This document shows, piece after piece, positions 1 through 10,314 of a DNA stretch of 64,000 nucleotides. The first letter of the stretch is position 1; the number at the start of each line of letters is the position of its first letter. The position numbers and the translations under genes are program-made. The stretch comes from Protoeuglena noctilucae (Eukaryota; Chlorophyta; Pedinophyceae; Marsupiomonadales; Marsupiomonadaceae), in the NCBI GenBank assembly GCA_958009085.1, contig OY253672.1, positions 1,488,001-1,552,000 on the forward strand, given 5' to 3'. Below the pieces are notes generated by a model, which was not told the origin of the DNA, did not search any database, and was given only the letters and a program-made list of their open reading frames with translations.

Positions 1-767
1 GCAGCGTGTGCCGTAGCGGAGTGGTCATAGAAGCAGCCAGCGTGTGCCGGGCTCCAGTGGCTGACTCTACAACACCGCCATCGCACCCCCCGCAGGGCAA
101 GGCGGTGGCCAAGGCCACGCTGCAGGCTGAGTGCGGCCTGCCGGTGAACCCCTCCGCGCCGCTGTTTGCCTTCATCGGGCGCCTGGAGGAGCAGAAGGGC
201 GTGGACATCATGCTCAAGGCGATCCCGGGCATCGTGGCGGCGGGCGGGCAGGTGGTGGTGCTGGGGACGGGCAAGAAGGAGTTCGAGGTGGCGGTGAAGG
301 CCCTCGAGAAGTCGAACCCGGGCGCCAAGGGCGTGGTCAAGTTCTCGGCCGCCCTGGCCCACATCATCACGGCCGGCGCCGACTTCATGCTGGTGCCGTC
401 TCGGTTCGAGCCGTGCGGCCTCATTCAGCTGCACGCCATGCAGTACGGCACGGTCCCGGTCGTCGCCTCCACGGGCGGCCTCGTCGACACGGTCAAGGAG
501 GGCGTGACGGGCTTCCACATGGGCGCGATGGACCCCGACACAGTCACGTCGGCCGACGTGGCTGCTGTCACTGCCGCCTGCCGCAAGGCCATCTCCTCCT
601 TCTCCACGCCCGGCCACAAGGCCATGGTGCAGCGCTGCATCTTCCAGGACCTCACCTGGAGGGAGCCGGCTAAGAAGTGGGAGGGTGTGCTGGAGGAGAT
701 CGCCTACTCCGAGTCCCAGGCCGTCAAGAAGGCCCAGGTCGCCACGCCCGTCATGGCCATGGCCTAA
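1..767 (+). CDS. GBSSI: Granule-bound starch synthase I, C-terminal part (5' truncated by window)
   Basis: This is the last exon of a glycosyltransferase family 5 starch synthase, which uses ADP-glucose to elongate amylose inside plastid starch granules. An intron acceptor (CCCCGCAG) ends at 95 and coding runs from 96 to the TAA at 765-767. The visible part is most of the C-terminal Rossmann (GT-B) domain. It includes FIGRLEEQKGVD, VVLGTGKKEFE, the nucleotide-sugar binding stretch PSRFEPCGLIQLHAMQYGT and STGGLVDTVKEG, then the GBSS-like FHMGAMDPD. The tail QVATPVMAMA resembles GBSSI more than soluble synthases SSI-SSIV, but soluble SSI is the main alternative. Upstream exons, including the KTGG motif, lie outside the window. 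Bases 1-95 are intron. The lipase gene approaches on the opposite strand. Confidence 0.88.
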   Translation, partial: SVCRSGVVIEAASVCRAPVADSTTPPSHPPQGKAVAKATLQAECGLPVNPSAPLFAFIGRLEEQKGVDIMLKAIPGIVAAGGQVVVLGTGKKEFEVAVKALEKSNPGAKGVVKFSAALAHIITAGADFMLVPSRFEPCGLIQLHAMQYGTVPVVASTGGLVDTVKEGVTGFHMGAMDPDTVTSADVAAVTAACRKAISSFSTPGHKAMVQRCIFQDLTWREPAKKWEGVLEEIAYSESQAVKKAQVATPVMAMA

Positions 768-1576
768 GCGACTCCCTCTCCCTCGCGTTGCGGGAGGTGG
801 GCCGCGGGGCCCTCGCACGTTGGGTGGGGGTGACTGCGCACCCCACCGGCGCTCGCGTTTTGCTCCGTCAGGACCGGTCTGATGGCCCTGCAGCTGCCCT
901 GGCTCGTTCGCTCGCACCCTGAGATCTAGGTTCCCAGTTTCCCACCTCTTATCCATCCTTCTACAGCCAGCCCATGGGCGCCCCGTCCCCCGGTGTGACC
1001 GCTGGCGTGGTGTGGCTGTTGCTTAGCTCCCCCAGCCCACGGCGCTGGCGAGGGATGGACGCAGGCCTCCTTGCCGGCCGTTGTCTACTCGGTTGAAGTG
1101 AACGTCTCGGACAAACGGCTTGTGATAAGGCTAGCACGTGTCACAACACATGCGGACGTCGCTTGGTTGATGGCGTGACCAACAGGCTGTCAGCTGACAC
1201 ATTCAAGCGTTGCTCGGCCTGTCTGCTTGCTCTGACTGACCGCCTGGGACAACAACGCAGTCGTCGACAAGCGCACGCCCTATGCCTTGCCCCTGGGCTG
1301 ACGAGCACTCCCGCTTGCACCGCCGCCCGCCCCCGCGCCCCTCCGACCACTCATGTCGTCAACCCCCCCATCCCCGCTCCCCCGCATCATGTCCCTCGCG
1401 GCGTGCGCCAGTCTCTCCGCCTTGGCAGCCCTCACGTATTTGATGGCTGGGTTCATAGTCCATGATGGCTTGCGCAGTCGCAGCATCGACCCAAACACTA
1501 CCTGGTCTGCCGCGTCTGGGAACCCCGCCTGGTGCGCAAGGCTGCGAGTCACCAAAAGACACTCACTTGCAACAAG
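768..1576. other. Convergent intergenic stretch between GBSSI and the lipase gene
   Basis: About 800 bases between two gene 3' ends. I see no gene with family resemblance, no tRNA and no clear repeat. Several short open frames on both strands reflect the high GC content. No TGTAA polyadenylation motif was seen. The two 3' UTRs must lie here. Confidence 0.5.
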
Positions 1577-4500
1577 TCATGAAGGGTGCACAAAGTGACC
1601 CATGCAGCGACTACACATGCACGGACAGCCCACGACTCTCAGACTCGCAACACAAGGCTGCAGTGGCGATGCGATGCGCAGCACACACAACTCTGCCCAG
1701 CCCAGCGTCGCTCGCCTGACGAGTGCGTCCGCGTACGTCACCACATAATGCTCGAACATCATCTTGGGGAATGGGCGGAGCTTAGAGTAAAAGCTTCGAT
1801 CCACCTTCACCGCCTCCCACCGCCGCTTGTCCCGGCACCGCTCCACCCACCGCCAGTCGGCCTTCGCACGGCCCTCTGGTTTCGCGCCGCGCCCCTGAGG
1901 GCCCCGGCCCCGATCTCCCGGCCCGCGGCCACCCCCCGCCCCCGCCCCCGCCCCCGCACCCGCCGCTGCCGCAGCACCCCCATCGCCGCTCGCCGCCACG
2001 CCCCTCCTGCCGAACCCCAGCATCCACCGTCGCTTTGGCGGATCCTTCACTGTACTCGCTGCATCTTGCGACTGCTGCCCTGCCGCGTTAACACCCTTAG
2101 ATGCCTGGCGTGACGCCTCCCCACCCGCACTACCGCCACTAGCAGCCCCACCGGTCCCTCCCACCCCGCCCTCCTCTCTCCCCGTCTCTGCGTCCGTCCC
2201 ATCGAACCCCGCACTCATCCCTGCATCATTCAAATCCATCTCCAAACTGGATCGATCCCCTCCCAGGCTGCCCCCGCCACCCACCGCCCCTCCCATGCCG
2301 CTCAGCTGCAGCCCGGCCCACCCCTCAGGCGCCGCAGTAGACACAGAGTGCCTCGGCGAGCCACCCTCGTCCGAACCTTCCATTGGCGAGGCGTAGTCGG
2401 CGTGAGTGTCCGGATCGACGTGCATAGGGTGGATGCGCGACGCGGGGCGGCTCAAAGTGGGCTTTACGCGGCGGGCGAGGTAGCGGGAGGTGCGAGGGGC
2501 GAAGCGGGGGGGTCTGCCCTCCTTGGCGTCCTCGTAGTCCCTGCGATGAGGAGAAAGGGGGGCGTTAGTAGACAGTTATGAGCATAAGTGCGGTGGGTGT
2601 GTTGAAGCGCGAAGCATGCAGGGGTGGCAAGGCGCACGGACGAAGAAGAAAAGCGGCGTTTCGGGGCTCATGGCAGCATCTGACATAACCACAACCACAG
2701 CCTTCGCAGTCATCGCATCACCGCATTGGCACCGCATTGGCACCGCATTGGCACCTGTAAGAGTCGATGATGTGTCGGGGCACGAGGTGCCAGATGCAGC
2801 CGGCGGGGTAGTACTGGTACTTCCTGGCCAGATCGTGCTTTGACGCGTGAAGCGCATCGCCCTCTGCCCTGTGGCTGGTCCCGGGATGCGACTCCTCATC
2901 CGATGCACCCCTGGGGTGTGACCGGCTGCCGTGGGTATGGCCCATGGTACTCATGGATCGGTGGCGGTGGTGGTGGCGGTGGCGGTGCGGGGCGTGAGTG
3001 GGCGTGAAGGCGCCGACGGGGTCTGCGGGGGAGAGAGGGATGGCGGGGATGGGCGCGGGTGGCAGGGACGATGGAGCTGGGCAGAGAGCGTGAGGCGAAG
3101 GTGGAACGCAGTGGTACTCAAATGGGTACCCAGTAGTTGGCATGTAAGGCACCATTGTGCCCACTAGATAGCATGGCGTCACATCTGCCATAGCATGACG
3201 CACCCCTGAGGTCGTGGCCCGCGACGGAGAGCCTCCCGAGGCGCGGGGGAGCACGGGCTCTAAGGCCCGAGGGGCGCGCATGTGATGGTGACGGCAACGC
3301 CCCTTCTCTTGAAAGAGACGAGGCCCCTGGATCGCCTCTTGGCAATGATGCCGGCCCTGAGAGGGTGGCAAGGGCGGGGGAGCAGATCACTGCGCTGCTG
3401 CGGCACAGGCGTTGCCTAGCACAGTGCAGTGCAGTGTAGGGCATAGCTAGTCGCCGCAAATGCTCAGGCATTTGCACTGCAGGGCGGGACATGGTTTGGC
3501 CCATCACACCACGCGCGCTGCGTCACATCCCATCGCCATATCGCCACTTGCCTGCCTCGTCCTCCGCGACCCGGTCCCCCGTATCCTCCCTCACGACCCC
3601 ATTCGGCCCCGCTTGGTCACCCCACCCACTCCCTCTCTCGCGCCCTCCACCCTCGCCCTCCCTCTCCCTCTCCCTCTCCCTCTCCCTTTCACTCTCACTC
3701 CCACTCTCACTCTCACTATCGCTGGAAAACGACGACATGGATGACGAAGAAGAGGAGCTCGATCTGCCGAGGAACGCCCGCACCTCCTCGCCCCTCGCGA
3801 TCGCAGCGTCAGTGCCCGTTACTGCACCCGTACCGTAACCCCCCGTACCGTACCCCTCCTCTGCACACCCCTCCTCTGCACCCGTACCCTGCTCCCCCAC
3901 CCCAACGTCCGTCCCTGCCCCCACCTCTGCACCTGTTAAAGTCTCCTGACCCGGTGCATCGCCACCCCTGGTATCGTCAGCCACCCATCCCAGCCGCTCC
4001 CACCCCCCACTCCGCGCCTGCGCTTGCCCCGCGCCCATTGGCGAGCGCTCGCCCACCGCCGCCCCACCCTCGCCACGCCCGCGCCGCCTGCCGCCCTGCG
4101 CGATCGAGATAAGAGAAGAAACGCGTTTGATCGCTATGGAACAACGCCATGTCAACCACTGCATCGTTCACAAGAAGCGGCTTTAGAAGAAGCCCCTCAT
4201 AACCCCCAGTGCATACACCATGCTTCCCCACCCACACAGTGCATAGGGCATACTACACCCTCCCACAGTGCCTCCCCACCCATATATAGTGCATGGTGCA
4301 CACTACACTCCGCCCTCCCCCTCACCCACGCAATGGATGGTGCTCCCTCCGCCCCCTCCGTCTCGTCTAGCAGCTCTGCGATCATGCCCCCCTGCTCCCA
4401 CTCGCCCCACCCCTCGCTGGCGTCATCGGCCTCGTGGCTCTTGGGAGAAGCGAAACGGTCCAGGGCATCTTCCTCAGAGAGAGGGTTCGCGGTGACTGAA

Positions 4501-7500
4501 GGGGGGACAGAGGGGTGGTACGGTGGATGGATTTGAGTGAATGGAGCAAAGGGGTGGTACGGTGGATGGCATACGTTAACAATGCTGCGTTGTGCGAGGA
4601 GCTGTGACGAGCGCAGCCCACCCACTGCCCCTCGCCATCCTCACCCGATGCCCCCGGGGTGCGCGGTTGAGCCCAGCCCTGCAGCAGCTCCGCCAGCTCC
4701 GCCATTGCCTCATGGGCACTCTCCCGGACGAATGGACCGTCACTGGCGGCTGGGGGTGCGACGCTGGCAGCGGGGCCTGCTGGGGAGGGCGAGAAGGGGA
4801 GCGATGTCAGCGAACGAAGGGCCACGGACAGAGTCGGCAACTATCAATGATCGACAACTGACTTCACTCACAAGTACATGCAGGGATGAGGATAACAAGA
4901 CAAGGCAGTTGCGGCGCGTTCGCTCACCATGAACCCTCACCCTCGCAAAAGAGCTACCCAAGCCAACTGCCCAGCAAACAACCAGACTGGTAACAAGAAC
5001 AGGCAGCCACGTGCGTTTTCTCACCGGCACCCTCATCGACACCCTGGCCCTCCCACGATGGGACGCGCCAGGGCGCCCCGCCGTGCCCTGAAAGAGGCGT
5101 CCTGCCACCCATGCCGGGACTGCCTGCCCTGGAGGGACCGAGAGACGTGGCCAGCTCTTGTAAGCTCCTCAGCAAGTCGCCCTGGAGGTTGTGGTCGCTG
5201 GGGGCGGGCGACCCACGCTCCGCGGCACGGCCCAGGATCTCTGCAATGGCGATGGCTGAGAGGTAGTGAGGAGCATAGAGAGGACAGGGGGGGTGATGCG
5301 GTGTGAGTGGGATAGAAAAGGCGTGATGCGATGGGGCTGACTCGCTGCTTGCCCCCCTGGGGGGTTGAGCGGGGTTACGCCGCTGCTATGTGCGAGTCCC
5401 ACTGTGGTGTGCGCTACCCTAACTGCCGTCGAAGGCTCACCGAAGAATGCGCCCACGGATGAATTGGCTTTCCTCCTCCTCCAGAGTGCCGATCGCGGGG
5501 CCCTGCCAAACGGCCTCGCGCCGTCACCAACCTGACCGCCACCCACCCCCGCGTCCCCTGTCGGCTTGGCTCCCTCCGCCCCTCCCTCCCCAGCAGCCCC
5601 GGTCTCCAATGTTCCACGAACCTCCGTAACAACCAACCCCTCTGAGCCACCTGTGTAGCTGGCAGCAGAGACTGCTACCCCACCACCCGTCGTCACCCCC
5701 GCATCCCCCACAGCATCCCCCACACCGCCCTTCGCTGCCCCGGGACCCCCCGCAAACGACCGCGCACTGCGGCCAATCGCAGTCACGCCCCGCACCAGCC
5801 GCTCGCTCACAGTCCCCACCCACGCGCTCGTCGCTCCCCGCGCCGCCACCCCCGCGCTGCGCAGCGGCCCCACCGCCCGCGCCACCGTCCCTGGGCGCCC
5901 CGCGGCATTCACATCCCTCGACTCCGATGCCTCCTGTGCCCTCGTCCCACTCTCAGCGCCGCCCTGCCTTGCATCGCCTCCCTGTGACCCTGCCTGTCGC
6001 CTCATGCGCGCAAAGACAGGGTCTAGCACCCACGCTGCACCTGACAGGTACCGCCGCACCCCGACAGCAGGCGGCCTCTCTGCCTCCGTCCCCGATTTGT
6101 GCCCGCCCATTGCGCCACCCACGCTCGCACCACTACCCACACGAACACCGCCGCTCACCGCTCCTGTCGCCCCGCCACCCACGCCTCCGCGCTCCTCATC
6201 ACTCGAATCCCACTCCCCCATGTCCGGGGTTAACCTGCCCTCCGAGCCCTCGTGCGTTCGCCCAGATGCCTCCCGCCCTCGCTCCGTTTGGGTAGTGCCC
6301 AAACTCTCGCCACGATCCCCCATGCAACCCCCACCTCCCTCACTCGTCCCCAACACCTCGCCTATCCCTTGATGCACAATGCCTTGCCCAGCTAGCGCCT
6401 CAGATCGGCCCTCATCCATGGAACCGTCGACACCGACAGACACCGCATGCATGGCTGCCTGGTCACCCACTGTGGGCTCGACCATAGCTGTTGCGCCTGC
6501 CCCAGCCCCTTCCACGACCCCCGCCGCAGTCGACCCTGCCACACCAGCCCCAGCCCCAGCCACAGCAACGACGGGCTCCGTAGCCTCCCCCCCGCCACCC
6601 GCAACCGCGTCGCGCCGGGACCTCCCAAACACGCGCCCGACGTTCCTGACGGCGCGCGCTGTGCCGCCCCCCACGGCCGCCCCGACAGTGGCAGTGAAAC
6701 TTGACACGGCACCCACGGCACCGATGGTTGATGAGACGCTCCTTGACAACGCCCGCAGCCACGGCGACCCGTCTACGTCCTTCTGGAACTCCTCGTGCCA
6801 CGCGCTGGACATGACCTGCAGGGCCATTGGGGAAAGGCGCGTGCTTAATAGTGGGTTGGTGGGACTGACCACACTCGTGGTACACGTACTCAACCGGCCC
6901 CGCCATGCACTGGGCTTCTCGATACAAGCATATCTGGTTTAACAAGCACCGCAACCCTGCCAATTGTCGCCTTCCCTCGCCACACACCCTCACAGACCCT
7001 CGCAGGCCCTCACAGCGCATCCCATGCCACCACGCACCTCTTGTCGCAGCTCCACGACAGATGCGAGGCAGAAGGTGGGGATGATGTCGCTGCCCTGGAC
7101 GACGGTGGTGCAGAAGGACTCGCAGGCCTCTGCCAGTTCGTACGTCATGCAAGCGGGGCACGCGAACGCCACGCACCGGGCGTCCAGGAAGCACACGTAG
7201 TCCTCGTGGAGGCTCGCGAGGTCCCTGCGAGATGAAAGTCGGATGTCGAGGGCTCAGAATTGTTACATGGACATGCCCGCGAGCGTCTCACAAGAGCCAA
7301 AGGGTGCACGCATGCAGCTGCAGTGGCAGACACGGTCGGGCACACATGTACAGCAGCCAAGGCCACGCACACAGCTGCGGCAGGCAGGGCAGCCAAGGCC
7401 AGGCACACAGAGCTGCAAGCACTCGCCGTAGCATGGAGGTCAGCACCACGGCGGTGCCCGCCCCGAGGGAGTGTCCCACCACACGCAGGGCATACCCGGT

Positions 7501-8621
7501 CTCTGTTATTTCCTTGCGCAGCGTCTCCCTGAGTGCCTTTTTCAGGTGCCGGGCGGCCGTGTGGATGCCGTGGTGCACGTAGCCAAACACCGCGTTGCGG
7601 TCCCTGGGGTCGCCCCTGGGAGGCGAGGGCAAAGCATGGGATGAGGGCGGGGAGAGGGGTCACACGGGGGCAGCACATGGATGGCTAAGGGAAGGGAGAT
7701 GGGTTGCCAGGGCAGCGGGTGCGATGATCAGGGGACAAGAGAGGGATGGCGAGTGCAGAGTGAGACCCTCAGCAGGGAGCCATGCTCAGGTTGGCGAGAC
7801 GTGGGCCACACACCTGAGGATCCGTGCCCTGGTGGTCTCCCCCGTCATGCAAGTGAGGGCGTCCTTCATGCTGTAGGTGCCGCGGATGCACACGAGGATG
7901 AGGCGCGTGGAGTGGTCGCGCAGGACGTACAAGACGGGGCGCATAAGGCGCGGGACGGGGCTCTGAACTACCACGTCTTCCGCCGCGATGCCCATGCGTG
8001 CAAAGCTGCGCAGGGTGTCGGCCGCGCGACGCTCGCGCACCGCAATCATCAGGCTCACGAAGCGCAGCAGCAGGGGGATCTGCGGGGGCGGCGCTGGTGT
8101 CGGTCGCCGCGCGCAAGGCCGCATTGCCGAGTTTGCCGAGGTGAGGGGCGAGGGTAGGGCTGCCCGAGTCGCACCAGCTAATCGAGGCGGCCAGATATCC
8201 GCACGCACACCACACCTGCTCTCGAACTTCCTCCGCAGGGATGGGCGTCCCCACTCCGTCGAGGTCCACGGCCGGGTGGCGGTCCCCGTCGCGACGCATC
8301 AGGTATCGCAACCCAACAAGCAAATCCGCGATGCGCCACTGTCCGAAAACGTTCAGGTAGCCCCATTTGAGTGCCTGAAATGCCACGATGAAAGCGCTCC
8401 ACACGCTGTCCGGCGTATCGTTTGAGAACGCAACCCTGCGGCGAGGTGCGCACGCGCCGTGAGGGCGGCCCCGAGTTTCCCTTGTAACGCGGAGGCCTGC
8501 AGCCTCACGTCGTCGGGTTCCAGCCGCTCTCGACACCATCTGGATGCGGGGCGTCCCGCCGCTTCGCCAGCAGACGCCACGACAGCAGCGCGGCCGAGGC
8601 CGCGATGGAACCGGAGATCAT
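1577..8621 (-). CDS. Class 3 (sn1-specific DAG lipase-like) lipase with a large low-complexity insert
   Basis: Alpha/beta-hydrolase lipase of the diacylglycerol-lipase-like family. The start at 8621 gives a hydrophobic N-terminal stretch (MISGSIAASAALLSWRLLAK), a likely membrane anchor. Placed exons: 8509-8621, 8216-8435, 7814-8079, 7409-7615, 7038-7224, 5441-6815, 5025-5240, 4645-4779, 4326-4495, one starting at 4095, one ending at 2755, and 1577-2540. Catalytic core: CIRGTYSMKDALTCM, the nucleophile elbow GHSLGAGTAVVL, then FACPACMTYELAEAC and GSDIIPTFCLAS. The C-terminal end has YYPAGCIWHLVPR and SKLRPFPKMMFEHYV, both typical of the family. Between core and C-terminus sits a Gly/Ala/Ser/Glu-rich insert of more than 600 residues, including an SE/RE dipeptide run encoded at 3656-3720. 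Exons between about 2755 and 3550 are unresolved. One donor near 3551 may be GCAAGT. Confidence 0.72.
2720..2755. repeat. Tandem 11-12 bp repeat at a splice donor
   Basis: The unit CACCGCATTGG occurs three times in tandem. Read on the minus strand, the exon of the lipase gene ends at 2755 and the donor GTGCCAATGCG is repeated three times immediately after it. Confidence 0.7.
3656..3720. repeat. CCCTCT/CACTCT simple repeat inside coding sequence
   Basis: Hexamer-like tract running through CCCTCTC units into ACTCTC units. On the minus strand it encodes alternating Ser/Glu and Arg/Glu residues in the low-complexity region of the lipase. Its length is likely polymorphic. Confidence 0.75.
7350..7416 (-). 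repeat. Duplicated exon end plus donor in the lipase intron
   Basis: On the minus strand GCAGCTCTGTGTGCCTGGCC (exon end and donor, around 7409) is followed about 38 bp later by a near copy GCAGCTGTGTGCGTGGCC. Both continue with TTGGCTGC. Confidence 0.6.
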
Positions 8622-8817
8622 CCTGACCTAGCTACGACCCCATCGTGAAATTCACCATCTCGTCGATATTCGATGCATGCGCGGAGGTGCGTGGAGTTTC
8701 GTCTCGCTGAGAAAATTGCCGCAAGAACTGTTCGTCAGGAAGCCCTCCACTTGGCCACGCGACTGCACGCTCCCGGCCTCTGTGTCTGCGCAGCGGTCGC
8801 CAACGTCTCGACCAGCG
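8622..8817. promoter_or_regulatory. Short head-to-head promoter region, lipase / Nudix
   Basis: Fewer than 200 bases separate the two divergent start codons. Both promoters and 5' UTRs must share this interval. No TATA box is evident. If the Nudix protein starts at the upstream in-frame ATG at 8677, the region shrinks to 55 bases. Confidence 0.45.
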
Positions 8818-10143
8818 ATGGCGACCAGCTTGGTTCGATTGCAACGTTGCTTTCCCGCCGCCAGGACTCGGCTCGCGTCCGTCGCACGGCATATGAGCGC
8901 GAGTGCGCCGCCTTCTGCAGGCGCAGTAGGTCCTGACAGCGTCATGGAGGCACCTCTAAAGGTAGGGGTAGCTCGGGCGATGCAGTTTCCCCTCCTGGCT
9001 TCTGCGAAAGTCGCCAAGTGGCCAGCAATGCGCTCTTGGCGGACCCCGTGATCCGCAGTGCGCCGAGGACTCCTACAACGGCGTGCTCGTCGACGAGGGG
9101 GCGCTGCCGTCCTCGCCCGGCGAGTTCCACGGCCTGCTGCGCGCGTCGATCGACGCGTGGCGTGCCCAGGGCAAGCGGGGCGTGTGGCTGCGCGTCCCCA
9201 CGAGCAAGGCCGCGCTGGCCGGCCCGGCCGCGGAACTGGGCTTCGAGTTCCACAGCGCCTCGCCTGGATGGGTTTTGATGACGCGGTGGCTGCCCTCGGG
9301 CCCCAACACGCTCCCGGCGGGGGCGAGCCACCAGGTGGGCGTGGGGGCCATTGTGGTCAACTCGAAAGGGGAGCTGCTGGTGGTGCAGGAGCGCAACGGG
9401 CCTCTCAAGGGCACGGGCGTGTGGAAGATGCCGACGGGCCTCAGCGACTACGGGGAGGACGTGATGGACACGGCCGTGAGGGAGGTCCACGAGGAGGCGG
9501 GTGAGGGGACTGGTAGGGTGGCTGTTTGCATGAGGAGGCGGGTGTTGCACGGGGGGGCGGGTGAGGGGACTGGTAGCGTGGCCTACGTGCATAGAGTGGC
9601 TGGCCATGACATGGAAGCCCGATCGCACACATCGTCCCCCTCCCCCCGCCCCTGCAGGGATCGACTGCGTGGCGGAGGGCATCATCGCCATTCGGCAGAT
9701 GCACGGCCTCGCCAACGGCAGCAGCGACCTGTTCGTCGTGGTGGGGTGCCGCCCGGTGGATGAGTCGCAGGTCGTGGTGGCACAAGAAGCCGAGCTGGTG
9801 GGGGCCAAGTGGATGCCGCTGGAGGAATACCGCAACATCGAGTTCATGCGGCGCCGGGCACTGTACGCCAAGCTCGTGGACAGGTGACGGTCCCTGTGGT
9901 GTCGGCGATTGGCAGTTTGACAGGCACATGGCCTTCCCAGCAGTGCTACGTCCCAGCAATGCTAACCCATACATCACAAGCACGGGCAGCTAGGTGCGTT
10001 GCAGAGGCGGTTTGGCTGAAGCGAGGCTGAGCTGTTGCCCCTACAGGTGCGTGGCCTGGGCCAAGGGCGAGGTGCCATCCATGAGGGGCGAGAAGCTGGA
10101 CGCCGGATTCAATCGCGGGGCCCAATGGCTCTTCACTGTCTAA
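8818..10143 (+). CDS. Nudix hydrolase, plant NUDT2/5/6/7/10-like, probably organelle-targeted
   Basis: Predicted to hydrolyse nucleoside diphosphates linked to other groups (ADP-ribose or NADH type substrates in the plant relatives). Four exons: 8818-8961, 9059-9500, 9658-9883, 10047-10143. The N-terminus (MATSLVRLQRCFPAARTRLA) is Arg/Ala-rich like a mitochondrial or plastid leader. The family's pre-Nudix region follows (YNGVLVDEGALP, RGVWLRVPTSKA). Then comes GVWKMPTGLSDYGED with the Nudix box ending REVHEEAG, split by an intron after Glu-Glu-Ala. The last exon gives the family's short C-terminal tail ending FTV. Start choice is uncertain: an in-frame ATG at 8677 exists. All three introns are GT-AG. 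The intron after 9500 carries a copy of its own donor region. Confidence 0.82.
9491..9582 (+). repeat. Duplicated exon end plus donor in a Nudix intron
   Basis: The exon end and donor GGCGGGTGAGGGGACTGGTA at 9497 recurs 60 bp downstream at 9557, with a further partial copy (GAGGAGGCGGGTG) at 9532-9544. Only the first copy keeps the Nudix frame with the exon at 9658. Confidence 0.8.
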
Positions 10144-10314
10144 GTCCACGCGAACACGACCCGAGCCTACCCGTGACATCTCCCGCGTATACTACCCGCC
10201 TCTCCCGGCCATCTTCCGGCCACCCGGCCATCGCTGCCGTTTTCACAAGCAAGGCCGGGCTTTTACCCTATCTGATACCCCGGGGGTCCATGACATGGAC
10301 CCCATTTTGCCGCG

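Noticed and set aside
5927-6942. Long plus-strand open frames opposite the lipase low-complexity exon
   Set aside because: They mirror a GC-rich Gly/Ala/Ser coding exon on the minus strand and show no family resemblance; treated as shadows.
8810-8845. GGTTCGATT segment suggestive of a tRNA T-arm
   Set aside because: No acceptor, D or anticodon stem could be folded around it, and it lies in the Nudix first exon.
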